From NCBI GenBank assembly GCA_963799395.1, contig CAWCWZ010000013.1:9721-73720 (forward strand): a DNA stretch of 64,000 bases. The letters run 5' to 3'. The notes beneath the pieces were generated by a model. The model was given only the letters and a program-made list of their open reading frames with translations. It did no database searches and was not told where the DNA came from. The DNA is from Bog-752 sp963799395 (GTDB lineage Bacteria > Actinomycetota > Thermoleophilia > UBA2241). The position numbers were made by a program, and so were the translations under genes. Below, piece by piece: positions 27,287 through 36,394 of the stretch; position 1 is the stretch's first letter, and each line of letters opens with the position of its first letter.

Positions 27287-29230
27287 GTGGAACTCACGCG
27301 GATGAACGATCAGGAGTTGCGTGACTACGTCCGCTCCCGCTCCAACGCCGAGCTCAAGAACATCCTCAGCACTCAAGGTCCACGGCAGCCGCGAAAACGC
27401 CGGGACCTCGCGTCCGCGCTGCATCTGCGACCTCGCCACTCCCATCGCGCCGACAGCGGGACCGACGATGCCCAGGCGAAGGACCTGGCGAAGCTCGCGC
27501 CCCTGGTAGAGGCCGAGATCGCTCGGCGTCCGCAAGACCCAAGCCGGGCGGCCGTTGCCGAGACGCTCGGGAACTGCCTGGCGACAGTGGGCCGCTACGA
27601 AGACGCCCTGGCCGACTTCGCAGAGGCCCATGGCCTCTACACGCGATTCGGCCAGGAGATCGCGGCGGCCCGCTGCACCATGGGCCGCGCCTGCACGCTG
27701 GCCAGCCTGGGCCGCTTCCAGGAGGCTCTCGTCGGCTTTCAGGACGCGCAATCCGTCTTCTCGCGCCGCGGCCAGCATGTCGCGACTGCCCACTGCATGA
27801 TGAACCGCGCCTGCATGCTCGCCAGCCTGGGACGCTTCCAGGAGGCCCTGGCCGGCTTCGAAGAGGCGCAGTCCGCTCTCGCGCACTGCGGTCAGGAGAC
27901 CGGGGTGGCCCGTTGCTTGATGGGCCAGGCCGACGCGCTGCGGAGCCTGGGACGCTTCCAGGAGGCCCTCGCCGGCTTCGACCAGGCGCGAGCCGCCTAC
28001 GAGCGCTGCGGCGACGACACCGAAGCGGCCCGTTGCCTGATGGGCCACGCCACCACCCTGCGCAGCCTCGGCCGCTTCCAGGACGCGCTGGCCGGCTTCG
28101 ACGAGGCGCGAGCCGTCCACGAGCGCCGCGGCGTCGAGGGCGAGGCGGCCGACTGCGCGATGAACCACGCCGTCGCGCTCGACGATCTGGGCCGGTTCGA
28201 GGAAGCCGCGGCCGGCTTCGAGGAGGCACGAGCGGTCCGCGCGCGGTCCGGCCAGGATGTCGAGGCCGCCCGCTGCGCGATGGGCCGCGCCAACTCGCTC
28301 CGCAGCCTGGGCCGCTTCCAGGAGGCCCTGGCCGGCTTCGACGAGGCCCAGGCCGGCTTCGAGCGCCGCGGCCATAAGCTCGAGGTGGCCCGCTGCACCG
28401 CGAACCGCGCCAGCGTGCTCGCCAACCTGGGCCGCTTCAAGGAGGCTCTGGCCGGCTTCGACGAGGCGCACAGCATGCTCGTGGGTTTCGGTCACGAACC
28501 CGAGGTGGCCCTCTGCACGATGAACCGCGCCGTCGCGCTCGCCAACCTGGGTCGCTTCCAGGAGGCTCTGGCCGCCTACGAGAAGACACGGGCGATCTTC
28601 CTGCGATTCGGTCAGGAGCTCGAGGCGGCGCGCTGCACCATGAACCGCGCCAATGTGCTCGCGGGCATGGGCCGCTTCCAGCAAGCCCTGGCCGGTTTCG
28701 AGGAGGCGCAGACGATCCTTGCGCGCTTCGGCCAGAAGATCGAGGTGACCCGCTGTACGATGAACCGCGCCGTGGCGCTCGCCGGCCTGGGTCGCTTCCA
28801 GGAGGCGCTCGCCTGGTGCGAAGAGGCGCGAGCCGTCTACGCCCAGCTTGGCCAGGAGTGCGAAGCGGCCCGCTGCACCATGAACCGCGCCCACACGCTC
28901 TCCAGTCTGGGACGCTTCGAGGAAGCCGCGGCGCGCTACGACGAGGCGCAAACCGTCTACGCGCGACTCGGTCAGGACGTCGGGGTGGCGCGCTGCACGG
29001 CGGGCCACGCCAACACGCTCGCGAGCCTGGGCCGGTTCGAGGAAGCCGTCGCCGGCTTCGACGAGGCGCAAGCCGTCTACGGGCGACTCGGTCAGGAGAT
29101 CGAGGCGGCCCGTTGCACCATGAACCGCGCCGGGGCGCTCAGCAGCCTGGGTCGCTTCGACGAGGCCTCCGCCGGCTTCAAGGAGGCGCGGGCCGTCTTC
29201 GCCCGCTTCGGCCAGGAGTCGTCTTCATGA
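27287..29230 (+). CDS. TPR-repeat protein with a regular array of 40-residue repeats
   Basis: 647 residues. After an N-terminal region of about 125 residues the rest is 13 repeats of exactly 40 residues (120 bp each, from 27661 on), with a core like AARCTMNRAxxLASLGRFxEALAGF. These are tetratricopeptide-type helical hairpins without acidic or membrane segments, so the product is a protein-interaction scaffold. Start is GTG at 27287 with AGAGGAG just upstream. It is followed 64 bases later by grpE, and it may be linked to the chaperone genes. The repeats are close in sequence, so the array could vary in length between strains. Confidence 0.9.
   Translation: MELTRMNDQELRDYVRSRSNAELKNILSTQGPRQPRKRRDLASALHLRPRHSHRADSGTDDAQAKDLAKLAPLVEAEIARRPQDPSRAAVAETLGNCLATVGRYEDALADFAEAHGLYTRFGQEIAAARCTMGRACTLASLGRFQEALVGFQDAQSVFSRRGQHVATAHCMMNRACMLASLGRFQEALAGFEEAQSALAHCGQETGVARCLMGQADALRSLGRFQEALAGFDQARAAYERCGDDTEAARCLMGHATTLRSLGRFQDALAGFDEARAVHERRGVEGEAADCAMNHAVALDDLGRFEEAAAGFEEARAVRARSGQDVEAARCAMGRANSLRSLGRFQEALAGFDEAQAGFERRGHKLEVARCTANRASVLANLGRFKEALAGFDEAHSMLVGFGHEPEVALCTMNRAVALANLGRFQEALAAYEKTRAIFLRFGQELEAARCTMNRANVLAGMGRFQQALAGFEEAQTILARFGQKIEVTRCTMNRAVALAGLGRFQEALAWCEEARAVYAQLGQECEAARCTMNRAHTLSSLGRFEEAAARYDEAQTVYARLGQDVGVARCTAGHANTLASLGRFEEAVAGFDEAQAVYGRLGQEIEAARCTMNRAGALSSLGRFDEASAGFKEARAVFARFGQESSS
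27661..29220 (+). repeat. 120-bp tandem repeat array coding the TPR protein
   Basis: Thirteen 120-bp units in register, each with a nearly constant segment (like GCCCGCTGCACCATGAACCG) at the same place in each unit. No unit is interrupted. This gives the 40-residue protein repeats. Confidence 0.85.
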
Positions 29231-29294
29231 TCCCGGCGACCGCACCTGCCAGCCAGACGGATCGATCGCGCGAGGGACAGACAGAGGTCGCCCG

Positions 29295-29984
29295 ATGACC
29301 CCCGGCGACCCATTGACCACGAGAGACAAGCTGCGCGACGCTCTGGCCGAGGCGGCCGCGAGCTATGCCGCGGCCGAAGCTGCCGCAAGCGACGCGGCCC
29401 GGGCCGACGCGGATCCGGGCGACAAGCCGGCCTCCGACGCCGGCGACGCGACGCACGAAGCCGCCACTCTACCGGCGCCCGCCGCCACTCGACCGGCGCC
29501 CGCAAGCGCGGCGACGAGGGAGGGCGACAGGAACGCGGCTCGCGTGCGCGTCCTCACCGCCGAACGCGACCAGTACCTCGACCATCTGCAGCGCCTCAAG
29601 GCCGACTTCGAGAACTTCCGCAAGCGCGTCCAGCGCGACAACGAGGCCTTGGCACTGCGCGCCGGCGAGGATGTGATCGAGTCGCTGCTGCCGGTCCTCG
29701 ACAACATGCAGCGCGCCCTCGAGTCGGCCGAGCGCCACGAGGAGGGCCAGATAGTCAAGGGCGTCGAGCTCGTCTCCGGACAACTGCGGGCGGTGCTCGA
29801 AGGCCACGGCCTCGACCGGGTCGAGGCCGAACCCGGCCTGCCGTTCGACCCCACCTGCCATGAGGCGGTCGTGGTCCAAGGCTCCGAAGACTATCCCGAA
29901 GGCACGATCACCGCTGTGCTCGAGCCTGGCTACCTGCTGCACGGCAGGCTGCTGCGGCCGGCCCGGGTGATCGTGGCGAGCTAG
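29295..29984 (+). CDS. grpE: Nucleotide exchange factor GrpE
   Basis: GrpE, nucleotide exchange factor for DnaK. N-terminal 80 residues are a low-complexity Ala/Pro/Asp region; the conserved part begins RDQYLDHLQRLKADFENFRKRV (long helix), then NMQRALESAERH and the C-terminal beta domain (GLPFDPTCHEAVVV, YLLHGRLLRPARVIV). ATG at 29295. 229 residues. The following dnaJ-like gene starts four bases after the stop. There is no dnaK in the window. Confidence 0.95.
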   Translation: MTPGDPLTTRDKLRDALAEAAASYAAAEAAASDAARADADPGDKPASDAGDATHEAATLPAPAATRPAPASAATREGDRNAARVRVLTAERDQYLDHLQRLKADFENFRKRVQRDNEALALRAGEDVIESLLPVLDNMQRALESAERHEEGQIVKGVELVSGQLRAVLEGHGLDRVEAEPGLPFDPTCHEAVVVQGSEDYPEGTITAVLEPGYLLHGRLLRPARVIVAS

Positions 29985-29987
29985 CCG

Positions 29988-30407
29988 ATGGCCGACTTCT
30001 ACCAGACCCTGGGCGTGCCCCGCGGCGCTTCCCAGGACGAGATCCGCAAGGCGTTCCGCAATCTGGCGCGCCGCTACCACCCCGACAAGAACCCCGACGA
30101 CAAGGTTGCCGAAGAGAAGTTCAAGGAAGCCAATGAGGCTCATGCGACCCTCTCCGACTCCGACAAGCGCAAGCACTACGACGAGTTGCTGCGCCTCGGC
30201 GTGATCGACACGCGCAAGAGCCGGCCCGGACAGAGCGGCTCCGCGGGCTTCGACCCGAGCATCTTCCAGCAGGGCGGCCAGACCTTCCAGATGGGCGACT
30301 TCGGCGACACCCTGGCGAACCTCTTCGACGGCATGGAGGAGACCGGCTGGCGCGACGCCGACGTCCAGGCCTGCGTCGCGATCCCCTTCGACGACATCGC
30401 GGAGTGA
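29988..30407 (+). CDS. Short J-domain protein, DnaJ truncated after the G/F region
   Basis: 139 residues. J-domain with helix II/III, HPD at 31-33 (RRYHPDKNP), FKEANEAHATLSD. Then a G/F-like linker (GFDPSIFQQGGQTF) and the first strand of the C-terminal domain (ADVQACVAIPFDDIAE), where DnaJ would continue, before a TGA at 30405-30407. The zinc finger and most substrate-binding domain are not seen downstream in frame. It could be a specialised J-protein for DnaK, or a dnaJ cut by a frameshift or deletion. Directly coupled to grpE. Confidence 0.85.
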   Translation: MADFYQTLGVPRGASQDEIRKAFRNLARRYHPDKNPDDKVAEEKFKEANEAHATLSDSDKRKHYDELLRLGVIDTRKSRPGQSGSAGFDPSIFQQGGQTFQMGDFGDTLANLFDGMEETGWRDADVQACVAIPFDDIAE

Positions 30408-30578
30408 TGAGCGGGCCGGTCGCGGTGACCGGTGCGCCCACGAGGCCAGCGCAAGCAACCGCGGTGAGCTCAAGCCGCGCACCGGGTATGGGAACGCAGT
30501 GGCAGATCATGGCCGGCCGGTCCTGACGTACCACGGCTGCTGCCCTCCTCAGCGGAGTCACGACAGAAAGGCAGACCC

Positions 30579-30932
30579 ATGACCGAAGAGATCGTCGACT
30601 TCGAGGCCTACCGCGAACAGCTCGTCGAAAAACTGGAATCCGTGCGCGAGTTCCGCTCGACGGAGGCCGTCGACGGCGACGATGACGATCTCATGGCCCG
30701 CGCAGCAGAGGTGTTGAGGACGTCTGTTCACGAGGTGGAAGCGCTTCCCGCCCACGATGCCAGACTTCGGGCCCTCGCGATCGCCGCCCAGAGCGATGAC
30801 GACCTCAGACGGGAACGCTACGTCGAGCAGGAAGACCACATCGTGGGCCGACATGGTCTGGGTGACGGGGGCACCTCGAGCACCGATGAGCTCCTGGCGG
30901 CCCTGGCAGAGGCGGCATCCGCCACCGACTGA
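30579..30932 (+). CDS. Small acidic hypothetical protein
   Basis: 117 residues, acidic (MTEEIVDFEAYREQLVEKLESVREFRS), with an EAVDGDDDD stretch. No known domain or membrane segment. ATG at 30579; an AAGG site lies about 10 bases upstream. It follows the grpE-dnaJ pair with a 170-base gap. Function unknown. Confidence 0.55.
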   Translation: MTEEIVDFEAYREQLVEKLESVREFRSTEAVDGDDDDLMARAAEVLRTSVHEVEALPAHDARLRALAIAAQSDDDLRRERYVEQEDHIVGRHGLGDGGTSSTDELLAALAEAASATD

Positions 30933-31265
30933 CGCCACCCGGCCGAACTCTCCGACCGCCGCGAACCGGAAGACAGTTCGTGCCTCTCCCGCGCGGAGAG
31001 AGTGGCCGTGTTGAGCCGTGTTCCCCGGGGGTCGCACGCATGAGCGCGTGGTGAAGCTCACCACGAGCTAGACGGGCTCGCGCCTCACCATGTTCGCGCG
31101 CCCGGTGGCCCCGCAGAGGCCTCGTCCAGGCGGCGCCCAGGGCCGGCCGGCCCGGTGTTACGAGTTGTTCAGATCCCTCAAGCGCGGCACGGGCGCCGCC
31201 GATGGACGCCGTATGGCTCGACAGAGAAGTCGTCGGGCCAACGCTGTGACTTGCGGGGAACGAAC
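30933..31265. other. 333-bp intergenic stretch with two hairpins
   Basis: No gene seen. It contains a perfect 8-bp stem with a 3-base loop at 31047-31065 (CGTGGTGA/TCACCACG) that overlaps a second stem (CGAGC/GCTCG, to 31080), and a 6-bp stem CTCTCC/GGAGAG at 30984-31000. No T-tract follows any of them, so they are only weak terminator candidates. Confidence 0.4.
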
Positions 31266-32567
31266 GTGAGACGCATCTTCCGGCTGATCGTCGTGCTGGC
31301 CGGCATCGTCGCCATTGTGGCGCTGGTCAGTCCGTGGCTCGTCGCGCCAGCTGTCGGTCAGCGCCGGCTTGTCTTGCCTCCCAGCCGCCACCTGATCGAG
31401 TACGCAGCCTGGAATGGGCGTGCGCGAACCGCCGTGCTCCTTCTGCCCGCGGGGTACACGCGAAGCTGCGCTTCCCGCCTGCCGCTTGTGATCTCGCCTC
31501 ACGGCCGGGGCGAGAGTCCCGCCGCCATCGCCTCGAGCTGGGGTCGTCTGCCGTCCCACGACGATTTCGCCGTGATCTGCCCCGCCGGCGAAGGCAGGCG
31601 GCTCCCCAACTACTCCTGCGCCGCCCCGGGCCAGATCTCGGACCTGGCGCGCATGCCCGCGATCGTGCAACATGCCCTGCCCTGGGTGCACATCGCCAGC
31701 CGTCACGTCTATGCGGTCGGGCCCAGCATGGGTGGGCAGGAGGCGCTGATGCTGGCTGCCCAGTACCCCGATCGCATCGCCGCTGCAGTCAGCATCGACG
31801 GCCTCACGGACCTCGCGGCGCACTTCGATCAGATGCCCCGTCCGAGGCGCACCGGCCGCCTCGTCCTGCACGACATGGTCGTCGAGTGCGGCGGCACGCC
31901 GGCTCAACAGCCCTATGCCTACGCGCTACGCAGCCCGTTTTCGTACGTCGCGAACCTGGCTTCCGACGATGTGCCCGTTGAGCTGTGGTGGAGCCGGTGT
32001 GACCAGGTGGTGGTCGACCAGGCGGCTTGTCAATCTGGTCTGCTCTACCGCAGCATCAAACGCCTGAACCCCGCCGCCCCCGTACGCGAGGTCGTGACCG
32101 ACTACCGCCACTGTGTCGCGTTCTGCCCCGCCATCGCCCTGCGAGAGGTCGTTTCGTTCTTGCGGCCCGATGGGCGCTGGCGCAGCACTCGCGCCGCACC
32201 GCCGCCTGACTTTCGTTTTCGCAGCGGCCGCCGGCGCGCCACCCTCTGGGGCTACGGATTTCGCGCGGAGGGCGTCCTCGACGGCTTCTGGGAGGCATCG
32301 GACGTGGCTACCGGGATGATCGATGTTCAGACGCCGGTGCCGATGGTCGTGACCGTACCCTGTTCCGAGAAACGGCGCTTCGCGAGCGTGATGGTCGGGG
32401 ACACGATCCTGCGCCTGGCCATCGATCACGGCTCCATCTGTCTCGAGCTGCCGCCAGGAGAGACGCGAGTCGGCGTCGTTGGTGTCAGTCCGCCGAGAAG
32501 TACCCGCGCGAATCGAGGCGCCAGGTCCGGGCGAAGTCGCTCGCCGAAAGAGTGCGCACGAGCCTGA
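31266..32567 (+). CDS. Exported esterase-like alpha/beta hydrolase
   Basis: About 433 residues from the GTG at 31266-31268. N-terminal anchor IFRLIVVLAGIVAIVALVSPWLVA. The hydrolase part: LPLVISPHGRGESP (oxyanion hole), nucleophile motif VGPSMGGQEALML, and later SRCDQVVVD and DYRHCVAFC, where the Asp and His of the triad can be placed. It resembles feruloyl esterase or polyhydroxyalkanoate depolymerase-type proteins. Membrane-anchored or secreted. The 3' end overlaps the CapA-like gene by 83 bases in opposite orientation. Confidence 0.7.
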   Translation: MRRIFRLIVVLAGIVAIVALVSPWLVAPAVGQRRLVLPPSRHLIEYAAWNGRARTAVLLLPAGYTRSCASRLPLVISPHGRGESPAAIASSWGRLPSHDDFAVICPAGEGRRLPNYSCAAPGQISDLARMPAIVQHALPWVHIASRHVYAVGPSMGGQEALMLAAQYPDRIAAAVSIDGLTDLAAHFDQMPRPRRTGRLVLHDMVVECGGTPAQQPYAYALRSPFSYVANLASDDVPVELWWSRCDQVVVDQAACQSGLLYRSIKRLNPAAPVREVVTDYRHCVAFCPAIALREVVSFLRPDGRWRSTRAAPPPDFRFRSGRRRATLWGYGFRAEGVLDGFWEASDVATGMIDVQTPVPMVVTVPCSEKRRFASVMVGDTILRLAIDHGSICLELPPGETRVGVVGVSPPRSTRANRGARSGRSRSPKECARA

Positions 32568-33714
32568 GTGACTGTTTCGAACGGTCCACGGCGGGCACTC
32601 CCGGCGAGACCAGGCGCAGCGGCAGCCAGCGGCCACCGAGGATGCGCCCCGTCCTGGTGATCCTCACGGTCAGCAGTCCGGAGAGGCTGAGGTTGCCGCC
32701 GAGGGCGAAGTTGCGCCAGCCGGCGAAGTTGCCCAGCGAGTAGGCGATCAAGCGGTTCCTGTAGCGCTCGATCCCGCGGATCACGTGTGGCCCCGAGCCG
32801 AGCACGAGGTCGGCGCCGGCCTTCACCATGGCGTGGGCGAAGGCGCGCACGTTGCCGCGGTCCTCGCCGAGGAAGTACTGGGTGCCGTAGGGCGTGTGGA
32901 TCTGATCCGCTCCCTCGGCCCCGGCATGCATGAGCACGATGACGACGCCGGCCCTCTTGGCGGCGCGGCGCACCAGGGCGGCGGCGGCCGGGATGTCGTT
33001 CAAGGGCGCGCTGCACGGGTAGGGCGAGAACCCCATGACGGCCACGCGCACGCCGTGCACCTTCACGATCGTGATCTTGCCGGGCGGCCCGGCATAGGCG
33101 ACGCCCGCCTTCCTGAGCGCCGCCTGGGTCTGCAGGTAGCCCCGTCTGAGGTAGTCCATGCTGTGGTTGTTGGCCATGTTCACAAGGTCGATGCCCGACC
33201 AGGCGAGTGCCTCGGCGTAGGACGGCGGGGCCTGGAAGGCATAACAGGTGCCCCCGGAGCCGCCGCCGCACTTGGAGGGCCCGGGCGTGGAGTAGGTACC
33301 CTCGAGGTTGGCGATCATCAGGTCCGGCCTTCTTAGCAGCGCCGGCAGGTGGCCGAAGAGGGCGCGCCCGCGACCGGGCGCCAGGCCGTACATCGAACCC
33401 GGCGTCGTGTCGCCCACCCAGCCGATGGTGATGACTGTGGGCGACGGCGACGGCGTCGGCGTGCCGGATGAGGGGCTCGTCGACGGCGATGGGGTGGGCG
33501 AGCCGGACGCGGCCGCGAACCCGCCACTCGGGCCGCGGTCGGCAGTGGCGCCGCCACCCCTGGCGAGCGCCCACCCACCGGCCAGCGGCACGACCACGAG
33601 CACCGCGACGACGCTCGCGAGCAGCACCAGACGGCGACGGCCGGTGCGCGGCGGTCCTCCGGGCTGGGCGGCGAAGACACGTCCCCTGGGATGATCGGGA
33701 GTCCTGGCAGACAT
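32485..33714 (-). CDS. CapA-family protein (poly-gamma-glutamate capsule/metallophosphatase fold)
   Basis: About 409 residues from the ATG at 33712-33714. N-terminal membrane anchor LVLLASVVAVLVVVPLAGGW, then a Ser/Pro/Thr-rich linker (SPTPSPSTSPSSGTP). Catalytic part: ITIGWVGDTTPGSMYG, LMIANLEGTYS, LVNMANNHSMDY, VIVLMHAGAEGAD, LVLGSGPHVIRGIERY and IAYSLGNFAGW, the PGA_cap calcineurin-like metal site. Extracytoplasmic. Convergent and 83 bases overlapping with the esterase gene. Confidence 0.9.
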   Translation of the reverse strand: MSARTPDHPRGRVFAAQPGGPPRTGRRRLVLLASVVAVLVVVPLAGGWALARGGGATADRGPSGGFAAASGSPTPSPSTSPSSGTPTPSPSPTVITIGWVGDTTPGSMYGLAPGRGRALFGHLPALLRRPDLMIANLEGTYSTPGPSKCGGGSGGTCYAFQAPPSYAEALAWSGIDLVNMANNHSMDYLRRGYLQTQAALRKAGVAYAGPPGKITIVKVHGVRVAVMGFSPYPCSAPLNDIPAAAALVRRAAKRAGVVIVLMHAGAEGADQIHTPYGTQYFLGEDRGNVRAFAHAMVKAGADLVLGSGPHVIRGIERYRNRLIAYSLGNFAGWRNFALGGNLSLSGLLTVRITRTGRILGGRWLPLRLVSPGVPAVDRSKQSLRLVRTLSASDFARTWRLDSRGYFSAD

Positions 33715-33815
33715 CGAGCACCAGTCTACGCGATCCTCAGCGTTTGGCATCGGCCCTCGACCGTCTCACGCTACGAGGACGGACCGCCCACCAGGCGCAG
33801 TTCAAGGAGAGCGCA

Positions 33816-35465
33816 TTACTCGCCCGTCACGTCACGGTGAGCAAACGCCGCTCCTCCGACGACGGCGGCCAGCGCCCCGACGGCGAGCAGGGCGGCGCCA
33901 CTGGTCCAGTTCGGGGCGACCGCGGGAGCCGCCGTTATTTCGTGGAACACCGAGGTGTCGAGCAGCCAGTGGCTCAGATTGAGCGTGCCACTGACCACTT
34001 CGACAAGCAGCGACCAGGCAAGGATCCCGTAGGTGACCGCGGATGCGGCTCGCGGCCAGACGCCGAGCGCAAGGACGCCGATACCAAGGACGCACACCGC
34101 CGGAGGCACCACGTTGAGACCGGCCCCGAGAAGACTGGCGAAGCTCACGCCGGCGTGCTGGCCGGCGGCGCCGAGCCAGGTACAGAGCCCGGCGACGATG
34201 GCGCTGAGCAGAACGGCCGCGCCCGCCACCGCGACTTGAGAGGCAAGCCACGATGAGCGCGAGACCGGGCGCACGAGAAGGTGCTCGAGGCGTCCCTGAG
34301 CTTCTTCTGCGCGCATGACACCGACCTGACCGGCGGCGATGACGGCCACCAGGACCGCCATCAGCAGGAACGTGACGCCGAGATAGACGGCGGCTCCCGC
34401 CCCGGGCGCGCCGAGACGCGAGAGGACGTGCTCGATCGTCGCCGAGGTCGTCAGTGCGCTCGCTGCCGACTTGGCGGCGGCCCCGATGAGCAGCGCCGCG
34501 GCGGCGATCGCCACCAGCCAGGCGACGACGCCAGACCGGGCCAGGCGCACGCTGAGGCCCCAGGGTCCGAACAGCAGACGCGTGCGCGGCCGGGCGCTCG
34601 CGCGGTCGGGCAGCGAGGCGGCGCCGAGGTCACGCCGGCCCGCCAGGTACACGGTCAGGACGGCGAGCGCGACGATGAGGGCGGCCACCGGCACGAGCGC
34701 CAGCGGCGACGGCGAGGTGAGCGGCTGCAGCTTCTCGACCCAGCCGAGCGGCGTCGCCCAGATCAGCCACCCAAGACCGATGCCGGAGTCGGCCACCAGG
34801 CGCAGCGCATAGCAGACGCCCAGGGCGGCGCCGGCATAGGCCGCCGCCTGACGGCGGGTGGCGGCGAGCTGGCCGGCGAGCGCACCGCCGGCGAGAAAGA
34901 CGGCGGCGTTCGCGGTCAGTGCGATCGCGAAGAACGTCATTGGCCCGGCGCCGATGCCGACCGTGGCGGAGCGCCCGACCGCGGCCAGGATGAGGGCGAT
35001 CACGATCACTAGGGCGCCGCCGCCGGCGGCCAGTCCGACGAGGGCCTGGGCCGCGGCGCGGCGGCGCGTCGTTTGGCCGGCGAGCAGTAGCTCCCAGCGA
35101 CCTGCGTCTTCTTCGCCGCGCAGCAGCCTGGTGCCGGCGAGCAGGCCCCAGACGGCGCCGAAGAGGCTGACGAAGACGAGGTACTTCCAGGCGGTGAAGC
35201 CGGCGACCGTCTGCAGATCGCGAGCTGGTCCGACCAGCGCGCTCACGCCGGCGTTCGAACCGTAAAGCTCGGCGAGGCGGGCGCGCTGGGCGGCCGTCTT
35301 GTAGCTCGAGCCGTAAGTGAGCGCCCCGCTGGCGACGTAAAGGCCGAGGACGAGGCCCCAGAGCGCGCCGGAGCGGACGGCCTTGCGCGCCGTGCGCCGC
35401 GCCACGAGCGTCGCCGGCGAGCGGCCCGCCGGCGCCGTCGCGGGCAGCGCCAGGTCAGTGGCCAT
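33816..35465 (-). CDS. ABC exporter, permease (antibiotic-exporter type)
   Basis: 549 residues in two homologous halves of about 6 transmembrane segments each, like the permeases of polyketide or antibiotic exporters. LTYGSSYKTAAQRARLAELYGSNAGV (first extracellular loop) and VMRAEEAQGRLEHLLVRPVSRSSWLASQ are typical. The ATG at 35463-35465 overlaps the end of the ATPase gene by 11 bases. Part of the operon tetR-ATPase-permease. Confidence 0.85.
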   Translation of the reverse strand: MATDLALPATAPAGRSPATLVARRTARKAVRSGALWGLVLGLYVASGALTYGSSYKTAAQRARLAELYGSNAGVSALVGPARDLQTVAGFTAWKYLVFVSLFGAVWGLLAGTRLLRGEEDAGRWELLLAGQTTRRRAAAQALVGLAAGGGALVIVIALILAAVGRSATVGIGAGPMTFFAIALTANAAVFLAGGALAGQLAATRRQAAAYAGAALGVCYALRLVADSGIGLGWLIWATPLGWVEKLQPLTSPSPLALVPVAALIVALAVLTVYLAGRRDLGAASLPDRASARPRTRLLFGPWGLSVRLARSGVVAWLVAIAAAALLIGAAAKSAASALTTSATIEHVLSRLGAPGAGAAVYLGVTFLLMAVLVAVIAAGQVGVMRAEEAQGRLEHLLVRPVSRSSWLASQVAVAGAAVLLSAIVAGLCTWLGAAGQHAGVSFASLLGAGLNVVPPAVCVLGIGVLALGVWPRAASAVTYGILAWSLLVEVVSGTLNLSHWLLDTSVFHEITAAPAVAPNWTSGAALLAVGALAAVVGGAAFAHRDVTGE

Positions 35466-36369
35466 GCGCCGGCGCCCCGTCGGCCGTGCCGGCCTCGCCG
35501 TAGTGGGCGAGGAAGAGCTCCTCCAGTGACGGCTCGCGGCTGAGCAGCCCCTGGGCGCCCGAGCCCGCCAGCACCTCGAGCAGCGGCGCGACGCTGCCAC
35601 GGACCTGGCAGCGCACCACGCGCCCGTCTCGTTGCACGGCGCTCACGCCGGCCACCGCCGAGAGATCGGGCACCGTTCCGTCGAAGGTCGCTTCCACGGT
35701 GAGCGCCGACAGATGGCGAAGCTGCGCCAGCGTGCCTGTCTCGACCAGGGCACCGTCGCGCAGGATCCCCACGCGGTCGCACAGCGCCTCGACCTCGCTC
35801 AGGATGTGCGAGGAGAGAAAGACGGTCTGGCCACCCTCCCGCGCCTCGGCGATGCAGCCACGGAAGGTACGCTCCATCAGTGGGTCGAGTCCGGCGGTGG
35901 GCTCGTCGAGGAGCAGGAGCTCGGGTCGCGTCATGAGGGCGGCGATGAGAATGACCTTCTGGCGATTGCCCTTCGAGTAAGCGCGCACCTTCTTCGAGGG
36001 ATCGAGCTCGAAACGCGCGATCAACTCTTCTCTGTAGGCAAGATCGACCCGGCCCTGGACGCGGCCGAGCAGATGCAGGGTCTCGGCGCCGGTCAGCGCC
36101 GGCCAGAGGCTGGCCTCGCCGGCCACGTAAGCCAGGCGCCGGTGGGCCTCGACGGCGTGGGACTGGCAGTCGAGCCCGAAGATCTCGGCGCGACCCCTGG
36201 TCGGCCGTAGCAGGCCGAGCAGGAGCCGGATGGTCGTGGTCTTGCCGGCGCCGTTGGGGCCGAGAAAGCCGAAGACCTCGCTCTCGGCGACCTCGAGGTC
36301 GAGGTCGACGATGCCGCGCGCCTTGCCGTAGTACTTGGTCAGGTTGTGCGTAAGGATGGCGGTCGTCAT
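35455..36369 (-). CDS. ABC exporter, ATP-binding subunit
   Basis: 304 residues. Walker A FLGPNGAGKTTTIRLLLGLL, LSGGQ-like signature YSKGNRQKVILIAAL, Walker B ELLLLDEPTAGLD, and H-loop FLSSHILSEVE. It is the DrrA/CcmA-type exporter ATPase. The ATG at 36367-36369 follows a GGAC site. It is 26 bases from the tetR gene stop, and the TGA overlaps the permease start. Together with the TetR gene this is a standard drug-efflux module. Confidence 0.92.
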   Translation of the reverse strand: MTTAILTHNLTKYYGKARGIVDLDLEVAESEVFGFLGPNGAGKTTTIRLLLGLLRPTRGRAEIFGLDCQSHAVEAHRRLAYVAGEASLWPALTGAETLHLLGRVQGRVDLAYREELIARFELDPSKKVRAYSKGNRQKVILIAALMTRPELLLLDEPTAGLDPLMERTFRGCIAEAREGGQTVFLSSHILSEVEALCDRVGILRDGALVETGTLAQLRHLSALTVEATFDGTVPDLSAVAGVSAVQRDGRVVRCQVRGSVAPLLEVLAGSGAQGLLSREPSLEELFLAHYGEAGTADGAPAHGH

Positions 36370-36394
36370 GGTCGTCCTTCCGTATCGTCGCGCG

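Noticed and set aside
26927..29071. 714-codon minus-strand frame with repeats
   Set aside because: Antisense shadow of the TPR array; the repeat pattern comes from the coding strand.
27661..29220. CRISPR-like regular spacing
   Set aside because: The 120-bp units are coding, with no short palindromic repeats and spacers, and no cas genes are near.
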